Below, piece after piece: positions 12,891-19,647 of a stretch of 20,677 nt of DNA. Numbering within the stretch: the first letter of the stretch is position 1; every line of letters starts with the position of its first letter. The notes beneath the pieces were generated by a model that made no database searches, had not been told where the DNA came from, and saw nothing but the letters and a program-made list of their open reading frames with translations. Source of the stretch: Candidatus Uhrbacteria bacterium (lineage in GTDB: Bacteria; Patescibacteriota; Patescibacteriia; UBA9934; UBA11717); contig DOMJ01000036.1 of the NCBI GenBank assembly GCA_003509895.1, positions 26,031-46,707 on the forward strand, written 5' to 3'. The translations under genes and the position numbers were made by a program.

Positions 12891-14399
12891 ATGAATACAC
12901 AACAACAAAAAATTGGTGCCTTTATTGCCGATCTTCGTAAGCAACGCGGGCTCACACAGGGAGAACTCGCAAAACAAATTCACACAAGTCAGAGTGCTCT
13001 GGCGCGTATGGAGCGCGGCAGTCAAAACTTAAGCGTGGACATGCTCACCAAGATTTCTCAAGCGCTGAACCGCGAGATTGTCTCGGTTGGGTCGGGCGCG
13101 ATGAGTTTTCAAATTCAGGGCGGCCACAAGCTGCATGGTTCTGTAAGTATGAGCGCATCCAAAAACGCGGCCGTGGGGCTCCTTTGTGCGTCCTTATTAA
13201 ACAAGGGAACAACAACATTAAAACGTGTCCCGCGTATAGAAGAAGTCTACAGACTTGTAGAGGTGCTTGAGAGCATTGGCGTTCATTGTAAGTGGTTAAA
13301 GGATAATGACCTTAGAATCACGCCACCGGAGAAGCTCAATTTTAAGGCGTTGGATGCCAAGGCAGCCTCACGGACACGCAGTATTATAATGTTTATGGGT
13401 CCATTTATGCATCTCGCGGATACCTTCAGCATTCCCTATGTTGGTGGATGTAAATTGGGAACGCGCACCGTTTGGCCGCATTTGGAGGGGTTAAAGAAGC
13501 TGGGTCTTCGCGTGAAAGTGACAAATGTGGCCTATGAGGTAACGATAGACAAGAGAAAGCCGGCAGAGGTGATACTTTCAGAGGCGGGGGACACGGTTAC
13601 GGAAAACGTGCTCATGGCTGCGGCAAAAATGGATGGCGTTACCGTGATTAAGTACGCATCGGCAAACTATATGGTGCAGGATGTCTGTTTTTTTCTTCAA
13701 AAGCTCGGCGTGCAAGTAGAGGGAATAGGCACATCAACCCTTACCGTATACGGAAAACCGGAGATCAACATGGATGTGGAATATGCGCCAAGTGAGGATC
13801 CGATTGAGGCGATGTCTTTTTTGGCGGCCGCGATTGTGACCAATTCCTCCATTACACTTAAACGCTGCCCAATTGATTTTCTGGAATTGGAGTTATTGTA
13901 TCTCAAAAACATGGGATTTAAGTATGCGATCAAAAAAGAATACCTTGCGGAAAATGGACAAACACGCCTTGTTGATATAGAAACAAAACCATCTGTTTTA
14001 AAGGCGCTTAAGGACAAGATTGCGCCGCTTCCATACCCCGGGATCAACATGGATAATTTACCGTTTTTTGTTCTGGTCGCGTCAAAAGCCAAGGGGCGTA
14101 CGCTTATTCACGATTGGCCCTATGAGAACCGCGCCATTTATTACACGGAATTAAACAAAATTGGAGGGAAGATTACGCTCTTAGACATTCACCGTGCAGA
14201 GGTGGACGGTCCGGTTGAATTTACGGCAGCAGACGTTTCTACCCCGCCGGCCCTGCGCCCATCTATGCTTGTTCTTCTTGGCATGCTTTCTGCAAATGGA
14301 ACGTCTATGTTGCGCAACGTTTACTCGATTAATCGTGGTTACGAACGAATTGCAGAGAAGTTAAACAAACTTGGAGCACGCGTGACAATCGTCAATTAG
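12891..14399 (+). CDS. murA: XRE-type HTH fused to MurA-like UDP-GlcNAc enolpyruvyltransferase, 502 aa
   Basis: Residues 6-66 are an XRE/Cro helix-turn-helix (IADLRKQRGLTQGELAKQIH, then SQSALARMERG). Residues 75-502 form an EPSP-synthase/MurA fold, which transfers enolpyruvate from PEP to UDP-GlcNAc in the first step of peptidoglycan precursor synthesis. Key residues are present: K91 in ASKNAA (UDP-GlcNAc binding) and C187 in GGCKLGTR, equivalent to E. coli Cys115 in GGCTIGAR. Near the end, NRGYERIAEKLNKLGA matches the family terminus. The usual DLRAG is ALRPS, a deviation at a substrate-binding Arg region, though the Arg is kept. MurA is normally about 420 aa; the excess is the HTH. The domain fusion plus the palindromic promoter suggests an enzyme that reports on its own synthesis. 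Confidence 0.9.
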   Translation: MNTQQQKIGAFIADLRKQRGLTQGELAKQIHTSQSALARMERGSQNLSVDMLTKISQALNREIVSVGSGAMSFQIQGGHKLHGSVSMSASKNAAVGLLCASLLNKGTTTLKRVPRIEEVYRLVEVLESIGVHCKWLKDNDLRITPPEKLNFKALDAKAASRTRSIIMFMGPFMHLADTFSIPYVGGCKLGTRTVWPHLEGLKKLGLRVKVTNVAYEVTIDKRKPAEVILSEAGDTVTENVLMAAAKMDGVTVIKYASANYMVQDVCFFLQKLGVQVEGIGTSTLTVYGKPEINMDVEYAPSEDPIEAMSFLAAAIVTNSSITLKRCPIDFLELELLYLKNMGFKYAIKKEYLAENGQTRLVDIETKPSVLKALKDKIAPLPYPGINMDNLPFFVLVASKAKGRTLIHDWPYENRAIYYTELNKIGGKITLLDIHRAEVDGPVEFTAADVSTPPALRPSMLVLLGMLSANGTSMLRNVYSINRGYERIAEKLNKLGARVTIVN

Positions 14400-14420
14400 A
14401 TCGGAGAGAGGTTATACAGA

Positions 14421-14451
14421 AAAACACACGACTTATAAGCGTGTGTTTTTT
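14421..14451. terminator. Bidirectional terminator between murA and nth
   Basis: AAAACACACG and CGTGTGTTTT pair around a 9-nt loop, with T runs both ways. The TAA of nth (14435-14433) lies in the loop, as at 11022. Confidence 0.87.
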
Positions 14452-15083
14452 ACACCCGTGGGGCAGAGATCATTCAGGGGGCAGGCGGCGCAATTGGGCG
14501 TGCGACCACAGAGATCTCGTCCAAGTAAAATCAGATACTCGTTGATGGCAAGATAGTCCTTTGAATCGATGATTGTGTTGAGTTCACGTTCAATTTTTGC
14601 CGTGTTTTCCGTTTTTGTGACCCAGCCAAGTCGTGGAGTAATACGTTTTACGTGCGTATCTACCGCAACACCAATATTGATGTTAAAGGCTTTTGCCATA
14701 ATCAAGTTCGCGGTTTTGTTTGAGACTCCCGGCAATCCCAACAGCGCAGCGTGATTGTTTGGAACCTGACCGTTATATTGACGAACGAGCGTCTCTCCGA
14801 TCCCTTTTAGATACTTGGCTTTTGAGTGATAAAAACCGGTAGAAAAAACCTCTGCCTCCAGAGTCTTGATGCCCGCATTGGCGTACGCTTTGGCCGTTTT
14901 ATATTTTTTAAACAAAACCCCGGTTACCTCGTTTACCCGCTTGTCTGTGCATTGTGCCGACAAGACGGTTCCAATGACAAGCTCTAGTGGGTTAGACCAG
15001 TGTACAAAACTCTCGGGCGTTCTTTTGTATCGCTTTTTGAGCCGCTTAAGCACTTCCTTGTACGTTGTGATCGTTAACTTCAT
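14433..15083 (-). CDS. nth: Endonuclease III (DNA glycosylase/AP lyase), 216 aa
   Basis: A base-excision-repair enzyme removing oxidised pyrimidines. The helix-hairpin-helix LPGVSNKTANLI carries catalytic K123, and VDTHVKR carries D142. Four cysteines at 192, 198, 201 and 207 form the 4Fe-4S motif; the first spacing is five residues rather than the usual six (C-x5-C-x2-C-x5-C), read directly from the codons. Length is typical (about 211-220). The ATG at 15083 is six bases after a TATACT box and has no Shine-Dalgarno. The promoter lies at the 3' edge of the upstream hydrolase gene. Confidence 0.95.
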   Translation of the reverse strand: MKLTITTYKEVLKRLKKRYKRTPESFVHWSNPLELVIGTVLSAQCTDKRVNEVTGVLFKKYKTAKAYANAGIKTLEAEVFSTGFYHSKAKYLKGIGETLVRQYNGQVPNNHAALLGLPGVSNKTANLIMAKAFNINIGVAVDTHVKRITPRLGWVTKTENTAKIERELNTIIDSKDYLAINEYLILLGRDLCGRTPNCAACPLNDLCPTGVKNTRL

Positions 15084-15089
15084 GAGGGA

Positions 15090-15095
15090 AGTATA
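15090..15095 (-). promoter_or_regulatory. -10 box of nth, leaderless
   Basis: TATACT on the minus strand ends six bases before the start codon. No clear -35 is visible, so this is a weak or extended promoter, or the gene is read from upstream. Confidence 0.5.
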
Positions 15096-15101
15096 GCAAA
15101 T

Positions 15102-15980
15102 TCAGATTGCGTTGCCCGTTGTTGAAACGAGAGAATAGATGGTTTGTCCCGCACGTACGTGCTCGGAACGCGATTGGAAAATAATCGCTCCTTGCACGGG
15201 AGATACCTCTGGAGACCCGTCTCCGTGAACGCCAATAACCTGTCCTTGCTTTACCGGAGACCAGTTATCTAACACGGCTGCATTAAACGTAAATACATCT
15301 GTTTTTGATCTGCCTTGGTGTGTAATGCAATACACTATTTGGGTTTGCTTGTAGGGTGTGGCATTGCCTGAAAGGAATCCGATCCCACGCAACATATTTA
15401 AGAGGTCCTCATAGGCAAAACGGCATTGTTCTTGGTTAGACCATTGTCCTGTCTCATAGCAAATACCGATCCCACTATGCCGATCAACATAGGCGTCGGT
15501 TGTCCCAAGCTCACTCCCCATAAAATGATTTGGATCCGTGAGAATAGAGTGCACGCGTGTGTGCTTATAGAGCGGCAAATGGTGGAGCGGATCTTTTCCA
15601 AAACAAATAAAGGGTTCCGAGGGGTGACTTGTTGCATGGAGGTCAATCAAATAATCCGTTGTGCGCAAAAGGGGAGCGAGTTCTTGAGCGCGCTGAACAT
15701 CCAGTAAATGCGGAGAGGGCTGGTCTAGGTACGTTTGCGTAAAAACACGATTTAAATTTGTAAGACCAGGCACGTCTGCAGAACGTGTTCCTTGCTTGTA
15801 GGCGATAGGATTGCCAATACCGGTGTAGAGAATGCCGGAGAATTGTTGATCGGAGAGATCGTGTAGAAGCTGTTCAACCAGAAGAGCACCGCCCGGTTCA
15901 TCGCCGTGTGTGGCACCAAGAACGGTAACGATGGGTCCCGGGGAGAGGCCGGTTAATTTTGTTATAAAGGGAATGGTCAT
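15102..15980 (-). CDS. Succinylglutamate desuccinylase/aspartoacylase-family zinc hydrolase, 292 aa
   Basis: M14-type zinc carboxypeptidase fold. GATHGDEPGG gives the zinc ligands H25 and E28, DLHATSHPS gives H115, and YETGQW provides a catalytic Glu near 176. NLNRVF (75-80) matches the Arg-containing substrate motif. These enzymes cleave amide bonds of N-acyl amino acids. The C-terminal beta domain (about 195-292) contains VFTFNAAVLDNWSPVKQGQV, resembling the lipoyl-like tail of this family. It follows the YbdK-like ligase and its terminator, whose T run touches the start codon, so expression may depend on readthrough. A ligase next to an amidohydrolase suggests making and breaking a gamma- or N-acyl amino-acid bond (inference). 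The true substrate is unknown. Confidence 0.85.
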   Translation of the reverse strand: MTIPFITKLTGLSPGPIVTVLGATHGDEPGGALLVEQLLHDLSDQQFSGILYTGIGNPIAYKQGTRSADVPGLTNLNRVFTQTYLDQPSPHLLDVQRAQELAPLLRTTDYLIDLHATSHPSEPFICFGKDPLHHLPLYKHTRVHSILTDPNHFMGSELGTTDAYVDRHSGIGICYETGQWSNQEQCRFAYEDLLNMLRGIGFLSGNATPYKQTQIVYCITHQGRSKTDVFTFNAAVLDNWSPVKQGQVIGVHGDGSPEVSPVQGAIIFQSRSEHVRAGQTIYSLVSTTGNAI

Positions 15981-16019
15981 AAAAAAGTGTGTTGCCCGAG
16001 AGATGATATATCGGGCAAC
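15981..16019 (-). terminator. Terminator between the ligase and hydrolase genes
   Basis: GTTGCCCGA pairs with TCGGGCAAC around an 11-nt loop, then ACACACTTTTTT runs directly into the ATG at 15980. It may attenuate rather than fully end transcription, since no separate promoter for the hydrolase is evident. Confidence 0.78.
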
Positions 16020-16025
16020 AAGGAA

Positions 16026-16820
16026 TTAGAAGATCGGCAAGCCGACCAAAGAGCGGATCCTTTCCACCCAACCAATGATCTCGTCTACCGAGTCCGTCAT
16101 GCCCGGTGTTCGCAGCTCCACGGTTCCGTAGTGGCTGATACGAACAAGATCGTAGCATTCCGCCAGCTTGGTAACACCCAGAGCTCGCATACGGTCTTCC
16201 CAACCGGTGATTGACTTATACAAAGGTGATGTACCTGGCAGATGTGGTGCATACACGCCCATGGTGTGCGCAACAACCTGGTGATACAGGCCAAGGCGCT
16301 CGCCGTTCGTATGATCAGTCATGTGCACAATCGCCGGGAGCTCCGTACATAGGGCATCATGAAACTCAACGGCTTGCTGAAGAGAGGCGCACCCAATGTG
16401 GACGTGTACTCCGGCCACACGATAGGCCGCCATGAGCACCGAGCGAGGCAGCTTTTCTCGCAAGTGCAGGTACTTCTCGTGGACGTGACACGCAACATGG
16501 GCGGGTACGACCTCCACAGCCTGCATGAGGCAACTCATTTTCTCCGCAACGTTACATCCCATCTTTTGGGCGGAATCCAGGTCGTCGGAAAGACCATACG
16601 CCGTGTGCTGGGGGAGTGTACGGTCTTCCACCTGGCACGCAGACAGCTCCGGCGCCCAACGTTCGGTGTTGAGCCCTAGGCTCTGCATACGTTTGGCCAT
16701 GTGCGCCAGGAATTCAGGAGACCTGGGTACAGATTCCCCGTTTTGCATGAGCGTAAACTCACGTTCTATACCAATACATCCGGCAAGTGATTGTGTAAAC
16801 ACAGGGTTAAGTGCGTTCAC
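16026..16820 (-). CDS. YbdK/GCS2-like carboxylate-amine (glutamate-cysteine) ligase, 264 aa
   Basis: Family members form a gamma-peptide bond between glutamate and an amine using ATP. Visible signatures are GCIGIEREFTLM (the metal-binding E-x-E near the N-terminus), AGVHVHIGCAS (the GxHVHxG motif), and SHYGTVELRTPGMTDSV (the TVExR motif). Length is short for GCS2 (usually about 370), so the protein is compact or lacks peripheral elements. The chosen start is GTG at 16820, after GGAGG; a TTG at 16847 would lie in the T-box terminator tail. The gene is controlled by the T-box upstream, which ties it to the charging state of a tRNA and so to an amino acid. The substrate is unknown. Confidence 0.84.
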   Translation of the reverse strand: MNALNPVFTQSLAGCIGIEREFTLMQNGESVPRSPEFLAHMAKRMQSLGLNTERWAPELSACQVEDRTLPQHTAYGLSDDLDSAQKMGCNVAEKMSCLMQAVEVVPAHVACHVHEKYLHLREKLPRSVLMAAYRVAGVHVHIGCASLQQAVEFHDALCTELPAIVHMTDHTNGERLGLYHQVVAHTMGVYAPHLPGTSPLYKSITGWEDRMRALGVTKLAECYDLVRISHYGTVELRTPGMTDSVDEIIGWVERIRSLVGLPIF

Positions 16821-16845
16821 GGCACCTCCAATGGGAGTGGGGTAC

Positions 16846-16890
16846 AAAAACCCCCGCCCAAAGACAAAATATGTTTGTCAGAGGACGGGG
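16846..16890 (-). terminator. T-box conditional terminator
   Basis: CCCCGTCC pairs with GGGCGGGG around a loop that contains a GACAAA/TTTGTC inner stem, then TTTTT. Confidence 0.88.
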
Positions 16891-17112
16891 ATTCTCGAAC
16901 CACCGCGGTACCACCTCAATTCCTTCTTTAAAAAAAGAAGGCGCTTTCATGTGCTCCGTAGATACACATTATCCCTAGATTACGGGGGATGCCGGGCATA
17001 CACAAAAGCATATGCCATCTCGTCGAGCCCAATTTCGTCTTTTACTATGATCCGGCTTTCACCATCCCGGATTCGCTTAACAGGGAGTAAAAGAGTACTA
17101 CTTCTCGAGTTA
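16846..17112 (-). promoter_or_regulatory. T-box riboswitch (transcriptional)
   Basis: On the minus strand the invariant T-box segment AGGTGGTACCGCGG lies at 16916-16903. Upstream are stem III (CCTTCTTT/AAAGAAGG, near 16940-16920) and a long stem I starting near 17110, with AGTA on its 5' side and the distal GGTGAAAGCC motif. Downstream is the terminator at 16890-16846. An uncharged cognate tRNA pairing with the T-box would favour the antiterminator. The specifier codon lies in the stretch GACGAAATTGGGC on the 3' side of stem I; ATT (Ile), directly after the GAA of the loop-E motif, is one reading and TGG (Trp) another. I cannot settle it by eye. Confidence 0.9.
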
Positions 17113-17143
17113 TTGATTTTGTTGTTGTGAAAGGACTACCTAT

Positions 17144-17172
17144 ACGCTACAGACTACACATTTTTTTGTCAA
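17144..17172 (-). promoter_or_regulatory. Candidate promoter of the T-box gene
   Basis: A perfect TTGACA (17172-17167) with TAGCGT at 17 bp (17149-17144), three of six matches. The position fits a transcript starting just before stem I. Confidence 0.38.
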
Positions 17173-17212
17173 ACAGTATGCCCCGCCTCCCAGGATTGGG
17201 AAGCGGGGCATA
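17168..17212 (-). terminator. Hairpin terminator of the 129-aa gene
   Basis: TATGCCCCGC and TCCCA pair with TGGGA and GCGGGGCATA, a very stable stem with one unpaired base on each side. The following T run is short (CTGTTTG), so it may be a weak terminator or a 3' stabilising hairpin. Confidence 0.6.
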
Positions 17213-17222
17213 GCAGGGGTTG

Positions 17223-17612
17223 TTAGACAGAGATCGACGCGTAGAGCTCGCCGTTGACAACGACGAGCTCAAGCCCAATTCCGCCGTACCGGCGGGTGCG
17301 CCCCCAGAGGAGCGCCCCCATCCGGTGGGGTCCACGGACGAGGGCGCGGAGCACCCCGTCCGCCAACTCCGGGTGGCGGCGCATCCGTGGCGCCACCTGC
17401 CCCCGGACGTCTAGAAGTCGCACCGGGGGCGGCGTGCCCTTCTGGCCCGTCCACCGGATGGTCCATCCGGTGGTTGAACGGCCCAGCTCGATCCCGTCGC
17501 CGAGATCCAGCTCCACCGTATCGGTGGTGGCGTCCAGCAGGAGCTCAAGCGCCTCCTGCCAGGGGGTGGGGGTGGGGACACCGTCAGCAACAGTAACGAT
17601 AATGTTCTGCAT
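17223..17612 (-). CDS. GC-rich hypothetical protein, 129 aa, monocistronic
   Basis: The ATG at 17612 (MQNIIVTVADGVPTPTP) follows GGAGGATCTA, a good Shine-Dalgarno, and a 30-nt leader after a near-consensus promoter. Codon use is strongly GC-rich, unlike adjacent genes and like the unit at 284-3820. Residues 1-60 alternate strands and helices (EALELLLDATTDTVELDLGD, then GWTIRWTG). Residues 65-100 are Arg/Pro-rich (RGQVAPRMRRHPELADGVLR). The end (GIGLELVVVNGELYASISV) looks like beta strands. No family recognised. It seems to belong to the same class of small SD-led genes as region 1. Confidence 0.75.
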   Translation of the reverse strand: MQNIIVTVADGVPTPTPWQEALELLLDATTDTVELDLGDGIELGRSTTGWTIRWTGQKGTPPPVRLLDVRGQVAPRMRRHPELADGVLRALVRGPHRMGALLWGRTRRYGGIGLELVVVNGELYASISV

Positions 17613-17648
17613 TAGATCCTCCGGATCCGGGGTTTTGAAACTGATATC

Positions 17649-17677
17649 GTTATAACACAAAATAACGGTTTTGTCAA
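17649..17677 (-). promoter_or_regulatory. Near-consensus promoter of the 129-aa gene
   Basis: TTGACA (17677-17672), 17-bp spacer, TATAAC (17654-17649). Among the best matches in the window. Confidence 0.9.
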
Positions 17678-17715
17678 GAGATTATGCATAAAATAGGGGC
17701 TTTTCCTTAAGAAAA

Positions 17716-17745
17716 TAAACAAAAACACCACCTTTCGGTGGTGTT
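17716..17745 (-). terminator. Intrinsic terminator of tRNA-Pro
   Basis: AACACCACC, loop GAAA, GGTGGTGTT, followed on the minus strand by TTTGTTTATTTT. It begins five bases after the tRNA CCA. Confidence 0.88.
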
Positions 17746-17750
17746 CCTGA

Positions 17751-17827
17751 TGGTCGGGCTAGCGGGGCTCGAACCCACGACCTCTTGGTCCCAAACCAAG
17801 CGCTCTAGCCTACTGAGCTACAGCCCG
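17751..17827 (-). tRNA. tRNA-Pro(UGG)
   Basis: The acceptor CGGGCTG pairs with TAGCCCG (one G-T). The anticodon stem CTTGG/CCAAG encloses TTTGGGA with anticodon TGG. The T arm is GTGGG, TTCGAGC, CCCGC. Discriminator A and an encoded CCA follow. Confidence 0.97.
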
Positions 17828-17902
17828 ATCCTCGCAAAACGGGGTACAGATCGGACTGGAGCCAAAAGCCTCTCAATCCACCAATACCCTGTTAGCGGAG
17901 GC

Positions 17903-17931
17903 ATTATGCCACAACCTTATTTCTTTGTCGA
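17903..17931 (-). promoter_or_regulatory. Promoter of tRNA-Pro
   Basis: TCGACA (17931-17926), 17-bp spacer, CATAAT (17908-17903). It overlaps the 3' end of the secreted-protein gene's surroundings and lies about 75 bp before the tRNA. Confidence 0.65.
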
Positions 17932-17933
17932 GC

Positions 17934-19091
17934 CTAAAAGTTGTACCATCCAAAATCGTCAAATCGATCGTACATCATGCCAATTGGATAGGAGTCGATT
18001 AAATCAATCAGACTTGGGTTCGTGGAACTAAACAGGTGGTAAATAATTGTTTCATCGTTTACCCCATAAAAGGCCAGGTCATTTTCCGGAATTTGTCGTT
18101 TTACTCCATTTCTGATGTGCCACACCACAAAGTTCTGATCCCGAACAAGGCTATCGTCTGCATGGACAGAGGAAAGATCGTCCCTCTTGGTATAACGTGG
18201 CCAATCGGTGGGGGCAATGTCGCGAACGCGTTTTGCCCAGTCCGGTCCGTAGTAATAGAGAGCCGTGTTTTCATCCGGAATGCGTCGCAATACACCACCT
18301 TGTTCTACCGCGTACACGTCCGGTGTACTTTGAATCTTTACCAACCAAGTTCCCTGATGCATCGGCATTGCAGCGCCTAAGGGAATCGCTGCCATTTGAT
18401 CTGCAGGGATCGTCTCTACGGCATCAAAATCCGCAAACCAGGAAAAATAGATGGTCTCGTTGGAGAAGGGTCGACGTTTTCCGCTTGTATCAATGGCGTA
18501 GACGGCTGTGTCGTGTTGCGTTGAGGCATTATGATCGTCTACCAGCTTTACAAGTCGTGGATACCCAATAGGACGCTCAAGTGGTTCCGGCGCAGGCTGA
18601 CCTGTGAGCGAACCATCTGTAGAGGAGTCTACAGGATCACTTATAGGTACAGGTTCCTCGGCAGCGCTGCTGATCCAAACGGCATCAATGCCAAACAGTG
18701 GATCATCCGGGCTGATGTGAACGCGATCAAAAGTAACGTTATCCGGGTTTTGAATCGTTTCAATGCCCGTGGGTGCCATGCCAACAAAGACAACAATGGC
18801 TGTGTGCTCCACGCTTGCGCCATTCATAAACTGGACCGTCATGGAATAGAGGTCATCCGAGGGTACGGTGTATTGGAAAGAGACATCGCCAGTGGAGGCT
18901 TGAGAGAATCCCGGCTCCACCCAGGACACGGAAGAGGCAAAGGTTGCAGAAGCACCGTCGGGCGCGCCTGTAATGGATCCCGGAGCATTTACGCCGGAAC
19001 TCACCGCGACATGGCTATAGAGGCTCTGTGCGTGCCCTACCGTCGGTAGGAGTAGGAGGGAGATGGTAAGAAGTGAGAGAATGTAGTTCAT
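17934..19091 (-). CDS. Secreted protein with three surface-type repeats, 385 aa
   Basis: Residues 1-21 are a signal peptide (MNYILSLLTISLLLLPTVGHA, with cleavage after AHA-like GHA). Residues 22-150 form a beta-rich domain. A Ser/Thr/Pro/Glu linker (about 150-180) follows. Then come three related repeats of about 55-65 residues: one with VYAIDTSGKRRPFSNETIYF, one with VYAVEQGGVLRRIPDENTAL, one with VVWHIRNGVKRQIPENDLAF. Each pairs a strand-turn 'G-x-(K/L)-R-x-(I/F)-P/S-(D/E)-(N/E)' with a following aromatic helix. I recall such repeats in Patescibacteria cell-surface proteins. The start is the ATG at 19091, seven bases after a TAATAAT -10 box. The role is probably at the cell surface; the ligand is unknown. 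Confidence 0.82.
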   Translation of the reverse strand: MNYILSLLTISLLLLPTVGHAQSLYSHVAVSSGVNAPGSITGAPDGASATFASSVSWVEPGFSQASTGDVSFQYTVPSDDLYSMTVQFMNGASVEHTAIVVFVGMAPTGIETIQNPDNVTFDRVHISPDDPLFGIDAVWISSAAEEPVPISDPVDSSTDGSLTGQPAPEPLERPIGYPRLVKLVDDHNASTQHDTAVYAIDTSGKRRPFSNETIYFSWFADFDAVETIPADQMAAIPLGAAMPMHQGTWLVKIQSTPDVYAVEQGGVLRRIPDENTALYYYGPDWAKRVRDIAPTDWPRYTKRDDLSSVHADDSLVRDQNFVVWHIRNGVKRQIPENDLAFYGVNDETIIYHLFSSTNPSLIDLIDSYPIGMMYDRFDDFGWYNF

Positions 19092-19098
19092 ATGGATC

Positions 19099-19127
19099 AT
19101 TATTACACTCTTGCCATATTGAGGCAA
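19099..19127 (-). promoter_or_regulatory. Promoter of the secreted protein, leaderless
   Basis: TTGCCT (19127-19122), 16-bp spacer, then TGTAATAAT, an extended -10. It ends seven bases before the ATG and overlaps the divergent tRNA-Ile promoter. Confidence 0.6.
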
Positions 19128-19139
19128 AACTGATACAGT
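19111..19139 (+). promoter_or_regulatory. Promoter of tRNA-Ile
   Basis: TTGCCA (19111-19116), 17-bp spacer, TACAGT (19134-19139); the tRNA starts 15 bases later. Confidence 0.7.
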
Positions 19140-19153
19140 AGCGCCGTTACAAT

Positions 19154-19230
19154 GGGCGTGTAGCTCAGATGGTTAGAGCGCAGCACTGATAATGCTGAGG
19201 TCCCAAGTTCGATTCTTGGCACGCCCACCA
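19154..19230 (+). tRNA. tRNA-Ile(GAU)
   Basis: The acceptor GGGCGTG pairs with CACGCCC. The anticodon stem CAGCA/TGCTG encloses CTGATAA with anticodon GAT. The T arm is CCAAG, TTCGATT, CTTGG. Discriminator A and an encoded CCA follow. It stands alone rather than inside a 16S-23S spacer, where tRNA-Ile often sits in other bacteria. Confidence 0.97.
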
Positions 19231-19280
19231 AACGATTTCTTGTGTAAAGAGAATAATCACGTATTTTACAGGATTTGTTT

Positions 19281-19440
19281 GCGCGTTTCATACGAGCAAA
19301 GTGTGTTGAAGGCTATCTTGGTTGATTCAAGTTAGTCATGCAATATGTGAGCGAAGTGCATTGAATGATATTTTGGTGCGGATGCGAGTTAGTCGTGCAA
19401 TTTGTGAGCGAAGTGTGTTTGATGAGATCTTTTTAAAGCT
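19281..19440. repeat. Three imperfect ~55-57 bp tandem repeats between tRNA genes
   Basis: The core GAGC(A/G)AAGTG recurs at 19294, 19349 and 19406, each followed by a TTGA-type and TAT/GAT-CTT-type segment. The second and third units also share GTTAGTC, TGCAAT and TGTGAGCGAAGTG. A fourth partial core is at 19446. No gene is visible in 19231-19533; it also holds an ACGTAC/GTACGT hairpin (19457-19474). Confidence 0.6.
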
Positions 19441-19533
19441 ATGAGGAGCAAAGTAATACGTACGAATATGTACGTTGTCGAGCACCGGAATAGCTGAAAA
19501 AAGAGATCGCGAACACACAAGCGGAACCAAAAC

Positions 19534-19608
19534 GCCGGGGTAGCTCAGTGGTAGAGCAGTGGCCTGAAGAGCCACGTGTCGTCAGTTCAATTCTGACTCC
19601 CGGCACCA
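19534..19608 (+). tRNA. tRNA-Phe(GAA)
   Basis: The acceptor GCCGGGG pairs with TCCCGGC. The anticodon stem GTGGC/GCCAC encloses CTGAAGA with anticodon GAA. The T arm carries TTCAATT. Discriminator A and an encoded CCA follow. Confidence 0.96.
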
Positions 19609-19618
19609 GTTATTGATT

Positions 19619-19646
19619 TAAAAACCACCTCATGGGTGGTTTTTTG
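19619..19646. terminator. Bidirectional terminator between tRNA-Phe and the methyltransferase
   Basis: AAAACCACC pairs with GGTGGTTTT around a short loop, with T's on the plus side and TTTTTAAAT on the minus side. Confidence 0.85.
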
Positions 19647-19647
19647 T

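Noticed and set aside
16525..17130. 201-codon plus-strand frame
   Set aside because: It is antisense to the ligase gene and the T-box riboswitch.
17738..18031. 97-codon plus-strand frame across tRNA-Pro
   Set aside because: It starts inside the antisense of tRNA-Pro and gives the typical VGLAGLEPTTSWSQTKRS artefact.
19103..19291. 62-codon minus-strand frame across tRNA-Ile
   Set aside because: It reads through the antisense of a tRNA gene (the VPRIELGTSAL-type peptide is a familiar tRNA artefact).
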